DNA of 41,347 nucleotides. It comes from a virus. Location: positions 1-41,347 of the IMG/VR virus record IMGVR_UViG_3300020203_000035, one strand, 5' to 3'. The notes beneath the pieces were generated by a model that searched no databases, had not been told where the DNA came from, and was given only the letters and a program-made list of their open reading frames with translations. The position numbers were made by a program, and so were the translations under genes. Positions 1 to 4,648 of this stretch are shown piece after piece (the stretch's first letter is position 1; every line of letters begins with the position of its first letter).

Positions 1-120
1 CTTCTTTCCATATTAGTTTTTTGCCAAAAAAAATACCGAGGGCTTTCCCACAGACCGCCCCCTTGCAAGGGGCACTTATGAGAAAACCTTCGGTATCTTC
101 TTTGCGCAAGGGTATTTAAT
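1..120. repeat. Terminal overlap: left copy of 120-bp repeat (= 41228-41347)
   Basis: Bases 1-120 match 41228-41347 with one difference (C at 105, T at 41332). The replication initiator gene reads through the right-hand copy, and its start codon occurs in both copies, so the ends join into a circle of about 41,227 bp. The simplest reading is an assembly overlap of a circular or circularly permuted genome. A true short terminal repeat is less likely because the repeat cuts through a gene start and its leader. The single mismatch lies in a TTGCGCAA palindrome and may be strain variation or an error. Confidence 0.93.
26..101 (-). terminator. Terminator-like leader hairpin before the replication initiator gene
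   Basis: Read leftward, an outer stem (arms 87-95 and 34-42, about 9 bp with one mismatch) encloses a perfect 14-bp palindrome at 59-72, and a run of eight T residues follows at once (33-26). The initiator start codon lies only about 15 bases further on (9-11, equal to 41236-41238). A promoter lies just upstream at 140-167. A factor-independent terminator directly in front of a start codon suggests attenuation or antitermination control of the replication genes. It could also simply end transcripts coming from the YopX gene. Confidence 0.7.
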
Positions 121-139
121 AAGTTTTTAATGTATCTCT

Positions 140-167
140 ACAATACACCCTCTAGGAATCTTGTCAA
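140..167 (-). promoter_or_regulatory. Putative sigma70-like promoter, copy A of a shared 22-bp element
   Basis: On the minus strand a perfect -35 TTGACA (162-167) is followed after 16 bases by TATTGT (140-145). The -35 and spacer (146-167) match bases 1179-1200 at 21 of 22 positions, where a second promoter is seen. Transcription would start near 133 and pass through the terminator-like leader at 101-26 into the replication initiator. Conservation of the spacer as well as the -35 hints at a bound regulator. Confidence 0.6.
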
Positions 168-204
168 ACACCTGTGCTTAGACACCCCCTCTTTGCTTTT
201 TATA

Positions 205-615
205 TTAGTTGATTATAAGCTCAGGATTCTCGTAGATGTTGCCGATGATTTCAAGATCAAAAGGTAAATCACTAACTAAATCGGATAAAGAATAGTCACC
301 ATCGCAGTTGTGGCAAAAAGCACCTTCTTCCATCATTCCAAATTGCTGATATCCTATACACCATTCGCACCAATCTGTATAGCTACCCTCTTCTGTTATG
401 TCTTTTTCATACACCTCTACTCCATTTTTATCTTTGAGACCTGTAAATTGCATTAAACGTAATGCCGATGTGTGCCTAAATGATTTTGGCTCTTTATCCT
501 CTTTAGCATAACCTAGAACCAAATCAACATCTCCCCAGTTGTCATATTGCATTTGTGTAACATCGATCATCGTTCCCGTATCCTCATCCCACGCTCTAAA
601 TTTGATTTCTCTCAT
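205..615 (-). CDS. YopX family protein
   Basis: The 136-residue product has the YopX hallmarks: an N-terminal REIKFRAWD, a central LMQFTGLKDKNGVEVYEKDI, and a C-terminal EIIGNIYENPELI. YopX proteins are common in phages and prophages of many bacteria; their molecular role is not established. Two cysteine pairs in the middle (WCEWC and CHNCDGD, residues about 83-105) are an insertion that could bind metal. The start codon overlaps the stop of the preceding small gene by four bases (ATGA), so the two are probably translationally coupled. Identification is firm; function is not known. Confidence 0.92.
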   Translation of the reverse strand: MREIKFRAWDEDTGTMIDVTQMQYDNWGDVDLVLGYAKEDKEPKSFRHTSALRLMQFTGLKDKNGVEVYEKDITEEGSYTDWCEWCIGYQQFGMMEEGAFCHNCDGDYSLSDLVSDLPFDLEIIGNIYENPELIIN

Positions 616-767
616 AGTTTTTGATTTTTAAAATTATCTTTTAATTTTCTTACAGTATGGTTCCACGTTCCTCTCTTAATGGAATTGAGCCATTCCCAAT
701 TTTCATCATCAATTCTTATACCTCTAATTTTATGGGATTTTCTTTTATCTAAAGGCTTTTGTGTCAT
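612..767 (-). CDS. Small ribbon-helix-helix-like protein (51 aa)
   Basis: A 51-residue basic protein starting MTQKPLDKRK. The stretch IRGIRIDDENWEWLNSIKR followed by NHTVRKL resembles the strand-helix-helix pattern of Arc/MetJ-type DNA-binding proteins (RxxRxxDEEWEWL...). Its stop overlaps the YopX start by four bases. The start follows an AT-rich stretch with a TATAGT box about 10 bases upstream. It may be a regulator, but this rests on a short motif only. Confidence 0.6.
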   Translation of the reverse strand: MTQKPLDKRKSHKIRGIRIDDENWEWLNSIKRGTWNHTVRKLKDNFKNQKL

Positions 768-779
768 ATTTGTTATACT

Positions 780-1066
780 ATAGTAATACAATACCGTTTT
801 GGTCTCTCCAAATACAGGTGAAAGTATAAGAAGATAATTTATATCTTATCGAGAAGTCTTGAAATGTGAAGTAACAGGTGTGTCCTCTTTACTATCAGAT
901 TGGAGCTACCCGAAGAACGGTAAACTTCGAGTAGATTTGACTAATAATAAGTAGGTAATCGGTAATTAAAGGGAACCGAATTATCGTAGACCTTTTACTT
1001 CCTAATGGGGCAGAGCATAGACCGTCTTTGGTGTTTGGGACACGAACCTATACCCTGCTCCATTAG
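780..1066. ncRNA. Non-coding region rich in hairpins; candidate structured RNA
   Basis: No credible gene is visible here. At least three consecutive hairpins are: (i) 1002-1013 pairing with 1055-1066 as a 12-bp helix with one G-U pair, enclosing ATAG/CTAT and GTGT/ACAC pairings; (ii) a TAATCGGT/ACCGAATTA pair around 955-982; (iii) a CTAC-CGAAG/CTTCG-GTAG hairpin around 907-932. The region lies between the terminator hairpin at 1072-1146 and the RHH-like gene. It could be a structured leader read leftward or a separate RNA. The strand is not determined. Confidence 0.45.
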
Positions 1067-1071
1067 AAAAC

Positions 1072-1146
1072 AAAAAAACCATTGTTCTCCTCCCCTTGGT
1101 TCACCTTAACGCGGGCGCCCTTTCGGGGAGAGGAGGATAACAATGG
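1072..1146 (-). terminator. Factor-independent terminator at the end of the lysis genes
   Basis: Read leftward, CCATTGTT (1146-1139) pairs with AACAATGG (1086-1079), extended imperfectly by CCTCC/GGAGG-type pairs, and seven T residues follow (1078-1072). It lies downstream of the membrane protein gene ending at 1261, so it should end the late/lysis transcript. A promoter at 1172-1200 sits just upstream of it, so it may also act as an attenuator or as the 3' end of a roughly 95-base RNA. Confidence 0.72.
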
Positions 1147-1171
1147 CTTCTACGTTAATCTAACCACTACC

Positions 1172-1200
1172 AGGATAGCACCCTATAGGAATCTTGTCAA
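1172..1200 (-). promoter_or_regulatory. Putative sigma70-like promoter, copy B of a shared 22-bp element
   Basis: On the minus strand TTGACA (1195-1200) is followed after 17 bases by TATCCT (1172-1177). Bases 1179-1200 repeat 146-167 with a single difference. Transcription starting near 1165 would meet the terminator hairpin at 1146-1072 within about 20 bases, then the structured region 1066-780, then the RHH-like and YopX genes. Confidence 0.55.
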
Positions 1201-1260
1201 GCCCCATAGAAAAAAGCCCCTTTCGAGGCCTTGTTCTCTTACACCAGAAACTTCTCGGAA

Positions 1261-1587
1261 TCATTTTGTGAATTTTTCAACAGTCTTATCGTATGTTTTT
1301 ATAGCAACGAATATCGATGTTATGGTAGCAATAAACGTCATCTCTTCATCTCCTATCAATCCTTTTGCTTCCAAATAAAGAGACAATGATCCTAAAATCA
1401 TTGCCCAAAACCGTGTTGACCGCAGGAAAGCAAAGGTACTCTCCTTCGGGATGTTTTCAGGCTCCTCAGGAACGCTCGGAATGGGGTCATAATTGCCCTG
1501 TACGGGTGTTTTAACAGGAAGGAGGGTATATGTGTCTCCATCTATTGCAAGAACTCTTGGAGCGCCTGTTTTTGATGCTGAGTCCAT
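1261..1587 (-). CDS. Small membrane protein, holin candidate
   Basis: A 108-residue protein with a proline- and glutamate-rich N-terminal half and a C-terminal part (FLRSTRFWAMILGSLSLYL, then MTFIATITSIFVAIKTY) that makes one or two membrane segments. Size, topology and the place next to the C39-like peptidase fit a holin-like or other lysis-associated phage membrane protein. It is the last gene before the terminator at 1072-1146. The start is preceded by CTAATATGG, a context shared by several genes here. No specific holin family is recognised. Confidence 0.6.
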   Translation of the reverse strand: MDSASKTGAPRVLAIDGDTYTLLPVKTPVQGNYDPIPSVPEEPENIPKESTFAFLRSTRFWAMILGSLSLYLEAKGLIGDEEMTFIATITSIFVAIKTYDKTVEKFTK

Positions 1588-1588
1588 A

Positions 1589-1861
1589 TTAGTGTGATTT
1601 ACAGTTTGTTGATGTGATGTTAGAAGTCATTGCATTTCCAGTGGTATCAGAGGCCACTCCATTTCCATCAGTTCGAGAGCTGACGGCATAGCCACTTGTC
1701 CATGGACTAGAAGGAAAAGGTACAGGAGAAGATGTCCATACATTATAATGACTTTTCTGGCATGGCTTTACCCAGACCTTCTTACAATCTTCACAATACG
1801 TCTCGTCACAAGCTGCGCAAAACTGTATTCTTTTGTGTTCGCAACATGGATGTTCGTGCAT
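1589..1861 (-). CDS. Small zinc-ribbon-like protein
   Basis: A 90-residue protein. Residues 4-35 are dense in His and Cys (HPCCEHKRIQFCAACDETYCEDCKK) arranged as paired CxxC/CxxH ligands typical of a zinc-binding B-box- or ribbon-like fold. The rest is serine/threonine-rich and probably disordered. It lies between the C39-like peptidase and the membrane protein with almost no gap, so it belongs to the lysis operon. Function unknown. Confidence 0.7.
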   Translation of the reverse strand: MHEHPCCEHKRIQFCAACDETYCEDCKKVWVKPCQKSHYNVWTSSPVPFPSSPWTSGYAVSSRTDGNGVASDTTGNAMTSNITSTNCKSH

Positions 1862-1862
1862 A

Positions 1863-2303
1863 TTATTTCAGGACAAGAACTGCCCCACCAGTTATCGATT
1901 TATAGCGTCTTGTTGTAGACCTGTCTCCAAACCATGGATCTGCTATATTGTAGCCTCCGAAAAGACTTCTTCCTGTGCCGAGTACCCAGTGATAATTCTC
2001 TACCTGAATCAAAACTACTTTGCGAGGGTGCCTGAGAGCTTCCTGAATGATATTGTCCTTCTGTCCGTAGAAGCGAGCCTCTAACTTAAAGCAGGTAGCT
2101 TTCGGGAGACTTGACCAGACGAGGAGACCGTCTTTGGTGAAGGTTAATTCACGAGCTAGTTCCTGTGGATTTCTCCATTGTTTGAAGAAATCCATTGCCA
2201 TTGATATAGAGGTTACAGTGCATCCGTAGCGTCCGATTGTTGCGTTTGATTTGCCGAGGTATTCGCCTCCCCATCTTTTTTCGCGTTGGCTGAGAGTAAG
2301 CAT
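1863..2303 (-). CDS. C39-like cysteine peptidase, endolysin candidate
   Basis: A 146-residue protein with the papain-like C39 peptidase pattern: Gln6 (oxyanion), Cys28 in RYGCTVTSISMAM, His105 in NYHWVLGTG and Asp122 in NIADPWFGD. Proteins of this shape are used by phages as peptidoglycan endopeptidases or as virion proteases. With small membrane proteins on both sides and no other lysozyme- or amidase-like gene in the block, it is the best endolysin candidate. There is no cell-wall-binding domain and no signal peptide, so release would need a holin. Confidence 0.75.
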   Translation of the reverse strand: MLTLSQREKRWGGEYLGKSNATIGRYGCTVTSISMAMDFFKQWRNPQELARELTFTKDGLLVWSSLPKATCFKLEARFYGQKDNIIQEALRHPRKVVLIQVENYHWVLGTGRSLFGGYNIADPWFGDRSTTRRYKSITGGAVLVLK

Positions 2304-2380
2304 AGTTCTTTCTTTAGTTTATTTAGTTCCCGTATAATTTCGACCGAATTATAGTGTTTCGATTCATCGAGCGGTTCCAT
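2213..2380 (-). CDS. Small hypothetical protein (55 aa) overlapping the C39-like gene
   Basis: An open frame of 55 residues starting MEPLDESKHYNSVEIIREL, with a short charged helix (EIIRELNKLKKEL) then an Asn/Thr-rich tail. It overlaps the C39-like gene start by about 90 bases in another frame. The start context CACAATATGG resembles other starts in this genome. Real expression is plausible but not certain. Confidence 0.4.
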   Translation of the reverse strand: MEPLDESKHYNSVEIIRELNKLKKELCLLSANAKKDGEANTSANQTQQSDATDAL

Positions 2381-2456
2381 ATTGTGGACATTTTTCAGTC
2401 TTTAGATGGTAAGAATTGCAGGCTTTGCATTTTGACCCACGGGGTTTGTTTTTCAT
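2364..2456 (-). CDS. Very small Cys-containing protein (30 aa)
   Basis: A 30-residue basic product (MKNKPRGSKCKACNSYHLKT...) with a CxxC pair and a later CP, possibly half a zinc ribbon. Its start overlaps the stop of the preceding membrane protein gene (ATGA), the coupling used throughout this genome, which supports it being translated. Function unknown. Confidence 0.45.
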   Translation of the reverse strand: MKNKPRGSKCKACNSYHLKTEKCPQYGTAR

Positions 2457-2632
2457 AGGTTATCAATAAAATGTTTAGCGAGAGAGATTGTTACCAGAAA
2501 TAAGAAACCAACAAAAACAACGACACCGACCAGACTAGCCCCAACAAGCTGAAACATAAGTCTGTCAATGAGAATTGCATGTTTTGCTCGTTGCATTTTC
2601 TGGCGGAACGAAAAAGAGAAGTTATCATACAT
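2453..2632 (-). CDS. Small single-pass membrane protein (59 aa), possible holin
   Basis: A 59-residue product with a charged N-terminus (MYDNFSFSFRQKMQRAKH) and one long hydrophobic helix (FQLVGASLVGVVVFVGFLFL). An internal ATG at 2596 would give 47 residues. It is the first gene after the promoter at 2807-2834 and lies upstream of the C39-like peptidase, so a holin or other membrane role in lysis is possible. Confidence 0.55.
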   Translation of the reverse strand: MYDNFSFSFRQKMQRAKHAILIDRLMFQLVGASLVGVVVFVGFLFLVTISLAKHFIDNL

Positions 2633-2656
2633 ATTTTGCTGTCAATAAATTATTTG

Positions 2657-2668
2657 CCTTCGCGAAGG
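2657..2668. repeat. Perfect 12-bp palindrome in the lysis-operon leader
   Basis: CCTTCGCGAAGG lies in the untranslated stretch between the promoter at 2807-2834 and the first lysis-region gene. No T-run follows, so it is not a typical terminator. It may be a leader hairpin or a protein-binding site. Confidence 0.45.
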
Positions 2669-2806
2669 AAGGTCTTTTCTCTGAAGGGACAGGGTAGCGC
2701 TCTCATGTTGAGAGGTCGTGATATATCCACCCTTCTTCTTTCCCCTCTCACAAACCATTTTCGTAACGCCACGAATATGGTCTAAGAGAGAGGGCCAACT
2801 GTTATT

Positions 2807-2834
2807 ATTATATCATGTTGGCTCTCGTTGTCAG
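2807..2834 (-). promoter_or_regulatory. Sigma70-like promoter for the lysis genes
   Basis: On the minus strand CTGACA (829-834 of the 2-kb line, i.e. 2829-2834) is followed after 16 bases by a perfect TATAAT (2807-2812). The -10 box lies in the loop of an inverted repeat (GCCAAC/GTTGGC, about 2787-2799 and 2817-2826), which could be an operator. The transcript would start near 2800 and run through the lysis genes to the terminator at 1072-1146. Confidence 0.65.
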
Positions 2835-3121
2835 ATGGCATCCGACCACAACGTCACTTCCTGGCCGTCCTTCACACCGATGATGGCGGTAATACGGGTC
2901 GGAGGGTTGTCGAACAGAATGAGCCAAATGATGTCGTTCGCTTCATCGTAATAGATGAGGCACTCCACGCCCCTTTGGCTCTTGATGTTGCATTTGCCGT
3001 CGTGGGCGAGCTTGTGACTCGCTACATATTCCAGCATCCTTTTGGGAGGCTTTTCAGCAAAGACGGCAATGGCTGCGAACAACAGTACCAAGAACGTCAG
3101 CAGATAGCCGAGGCGTTTCAT
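2831..3121 (-). CDS. Exported small protein with signal peptide
   Basis: A 96-residue protein with a clear Sec signal (MKRLGYLLTFLVLLFAAIAV, probable cleavage after VFA) and a mature part of about 74 residues with two cysteines (NIKSQRGVECLIYY) and a beta-rich C-terminus. It has a good Shine-Dalgarno sequence (TAGGAG, 7 bases before ATG). It should act in the periplasm or outside the membrane. Lying in the lysis/small-protein region it could be involved in lysis control or superinfection exclusion, but no family is recognised. Confidence 0.6.
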   Translation of the reverse strand: MKRLGYLLTFLVLLFAAIAVFAEKPPKRMLEYVASHKLAHDGKCNIKSQRGVECLIYYDEANDIIWLILFDNPPTRITAIIGVKDGQEVTLWSDAI

Positions 3122-3130
3122 TTCATTCTC

Positions 3131-3310
3131 CTACTGAAGGGTTTTGATGTATTCCACCACATACTTGGGCAGTATGCTGTGGAGCGTGTATTGCGCCAGG
3201 TCGTCATGGAGGTCTGGGTCAGTCCCGAATGCCCACACGTGAGCTACGCGGAAGAACGTCAGCGGATCCATGTTTAGCTGTGAAAGCTTGTTCCTGAAGA
3301 AGAGAAGCAT
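3131..3310 (-). CDS. Small hypothetical protein (59 aa)
   Basis: The chosen ATG gives MLLFFRNKLSQLNMDPLTFF... and has a strong Shine-Dalgarno sequence (AAAGGAAACACC). A longer in-frame opening exists but lacks such a site. The N-terminal 30 codons overlap the 3' end of the zinc-finger gene (3219-3488) in another frame by 92 bases. Rich in aromatic and aliphatic residues; function unknown. Confidence 0.55.
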   Translation of the reverse strand: MLLFFRNKLSQLNMDPLTFFRVAHVWAFGTDPDLHDDLAQYTLHSILPKYVVEYIKTLQ

Positions 3311-3488
3311 GGTGTTTCCTTTCGTCGTAAGTGCGCTCGCAAACGCGCGAGCAAGTCCAGCCATCGGAATGATTTCCGTGGGCCCCAGGGATGACTTTCT
3401 TACAAATCAAGCATGGTTGTGGTTTTACCCACGCCTCCATGTCTTTGCGTTCTTGTTGCAGGTCACGCAGATTTCGCCCGTTTTTCAT
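3219..3488 (-). CDS. Small zinc-finger protein (89 aa)
   Basis: Starting at MKNGRNLRDL, preceded by AAAAGGAG (Shine-Dalgarno, 6 bases before ATG). Residues about 26-52 hold CLICKKVIPGAHGNHSDGW then CSRVC, two CxxC/CxxxC pairs of a treble-clef or ribbon-like zinc site. The coding end overlaps the next gene by 92 bases, an unusually long overlap. DNA or RNA binding is possible; no family recognised. Confidence 0.6.
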   Translation of the reverse strand: MKNGRNLRDLQQERKDMEAWVKPQPCLICKKVIPGAHGNHSDGWTCSRVCERTYDERKHHASLLQEQAFTAKHGSADVLPRSSRVGIRD

Positions 3489-3654
3489 AGAACTCCTTTT
3501 GCGGTGGACACACCATGTGCGCGAAAAAGATGAACCCACCCTTGTACGCCATGTTATGACTGGTCACGTTCCTGTCGAACATCCGACAACATAAACAGCA
3601 CAGTCTGATTTCTGTGAGGAAATAGACCGTCCCGTCTTTTTGGGCGAGTATCAT
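3463..3654 (-). CDS. Small Cys-rich protein (63 aa)
   Basis: A 63-residue product with CCLCC near residue 18 and later H/C residues (TSHNM, HMVCPP), perhaps metal-binding. It has a near-perfect Shine-Dalgarno sequence (AAAGGAGG, 4 bases from ATG), the strongest in the genome. It overlaps the next zinc-finger gene by 26 bases. Function unknown. Confidence 0.6.
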   Translation of the reverse strand: MILAQKDGTVYFLTEIRLCCLCCRMFDRNVTSHNMAYKGGFIFFAHMVCPPQKEFYEKRAKSA

Positions 3655-3749
3655 ATTTCCTCCTTTGTAAAAGAGCGGCGAGGGCTAAGGCAAGCCTTAT
3701 TTAAGCGGTTAGGCACCCTCCCTTTACCGTCGAAGGCAAGGGGAGAGGT
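3655..3749. other. Short gap with an imperfect hairpin
   Basis: No gene is seen between 3654 and 3750. On the minus strand a hairpin of about 11 bp (CTCCCCTTGCC/GGTAAAGGGAG, loop TTCGAC) and a small CTAAGG/CCTTAT pairing are visible. No T-run follows, so this is a weak terminator at best; it may protect or process the message. Confidence 0.35.
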
Positions 3750-4067
3750 CTATTTTTTCAAAAAAACGATGATACCTGTAATGAGAAAAACAATAGCAGT
3801 CGTCGCACCAGAAACCTTAGCCAGAAAAAAGAACATTTTCCAGAATCCCTGCTTGCCATCAAATGCCTCTGTCATTGGCTTCATGATGTTTTTAACATCG
3901 ACAATATCTTGATTGATTTTCTTAGTGTCGGCCTCGTGAGTGAGGATGTGGTTATCGAGTGTTTTTTGTAACTCTCTCAATAACGGCGAAAGAGACGGCG
4001 GAGTGGAGTCTCTCGCTGCGATGAGTGCATGGTCAAGTTTGTCGAGTATTTTCTGCTCAATGGTCAT
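3750..4067 (-). CDS. Tail-anchored membrane protein, possible holin or XhlA-like
   Basis: A 105-residue protein: a long charged, helical N-terminal part (residues 1-80, coiled-coil-like with TIEQKILDKLDHAL and HEADTKKINQDIVDVKNIM) followed by one C-terminal membrane helix (VSGATTAIVFLITGIIVFL) and KK. This layout is that of XhlA-type hemolysin/holin-associated proteins. Its start overlaps the stop of the preceding membrane protein (ATGA). Lysis role inferred from layout and place. Confidence 0.55.
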   Translation of the reverse strand: MTIEQKILDKLDHALIAARDSTPPSLSPLLRELQKTLDNHILTHEADTKKINQDIVDVKNIMKPMTEAFDGKQGFWKMFFFLAKVSGATTAIVFLITGIIVFLKK

Positions 4068-4252
4068 AGATTTATTGATAGGTAGTACCCAAGCAATCCT
4101 CCGAGAAGCATGACCACGGATCCGATGACAAATCCCACCAGTAGCATCTCCTTATTATCCGAGAGACGGTTCTTCATGGCTTGCTTGGCTTCCATGTCTT
4201 CGAGGTTCTTGATCGAGGCTGCTCTTGCTTTTGCGCTTTGTGTCTTTTTCAT
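4064..4252 (-). CDS. Small membrane protein (62 aa)
   Basis: A basic, helical N-terminal half (MKKTQSAKARAASIKNLEDM...) and one C-terminal membrane helix (EMLLVGFVIGSVVMLLGGLLGYYL). It overlaps the next membrane protein by four bases, suggesting the two are made together. The start lies in the AACCCTATG context with no Shine-Dalgarno sequence. Function unknown; lysis or virion membrane role possible. Confidence 0.6.
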   Translation of the reverse strand: MKKTQSAKARAASIKNLEDMEAKQAMKNRLSDNKEMLLVGFVIGSVVMLLGGLLGYYLSINL

Positions 4253-4256
4253 AGGG

Positions 4257-4472
4257 TTAATTTTTTGATTTAATTTTTTCTACCACGTTGAGCCTCAAAC
4301 ATTCGGCAAGAAGGAAATCAACTTCAACAATCTCTGCTTCTCGTCTCGCTACAAATTCATCTCTTTGATTTATGATGAAAGCTCTCTGAGACTTCAAAAA
4401 TTCTACCTGATATTTCGTGACAACAGGAATCACCACCTCTATCTCGTTTTCGTTGATTTTTTTTACCTCCAT
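4257..4472 (-). CDS. Small coiled-coil protein (71 aa)
   Basis: MEVKKINENEIEVVIPVVTKYQVEF...: a short beta-rich start and then a long charged helix (SQRAFIINQRDEFVARREAEIVEVDFLLAECLRL). It lies between the tail-fibre region and the small membrane genes. It could be a structural or chaperone-like accessory protein. No family recognised. Confidence 0.55.
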   Translation of the reverse strand: MEVKKINENEIEVVIPVVTKYQVEFLKSQRAFIINQRDEFVARREAEIVEVDFLLAECLRLNVVEKIKSKN

Positions 4473-4482
4473 ACTTATAGGG

Positions 4483-4638
4483 TTATTTTTTGACAGTTAC
4501 TATTTGCGATTGAACCTGTAAGGTATATCCATGCTTCTCACATATAGCGTTGATTTCTTTTGCGAACGCCTCGTGCTTCTCCTTCTCGATGCTGGCTAGT
4601 AACGCCTGTGCCTTTTCTAATTCTGTCTTCTTGTCCAT
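4483..4638 (-). CDS. Small helical protein (51 aa)
   Basis: A 51-residue product (MDKKTELEKAQALLASIEKE...), strongly helical in the first half with a short beta-like end (YTLQVQSQIVTV). The start is in the exact context ATAACCCTATGG used by neighbours, and the gene fills the space between tail fibre and coiled-coil gene, so it is likely real. Function unknown. Confidence 0.55.
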   Translation of the reverse strand: MDKKTELEKAQALLASIEKEKHEAFAKEINAICEKHGYTLQVQSQIVTVKK

Positions 4639-4648
4639 AGGGTTATTG

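Noticed and set aside
1002-1066. tRNA-like acceptor stem GGGGCAG/CTGCTCC
   Set aside because: The enclosed sequence is only about 42 bases, lacks a proper anticodon arm and T-arm, and the helix continues past the acceptor length; it is a simple long hairpin.
1082-1378. 98-codon plus-strand frame over the terminator hairpin
   Set aside because: It begins in the hairpin arm and runs antisense into the membrane protein gene; no ribosome-binding site.
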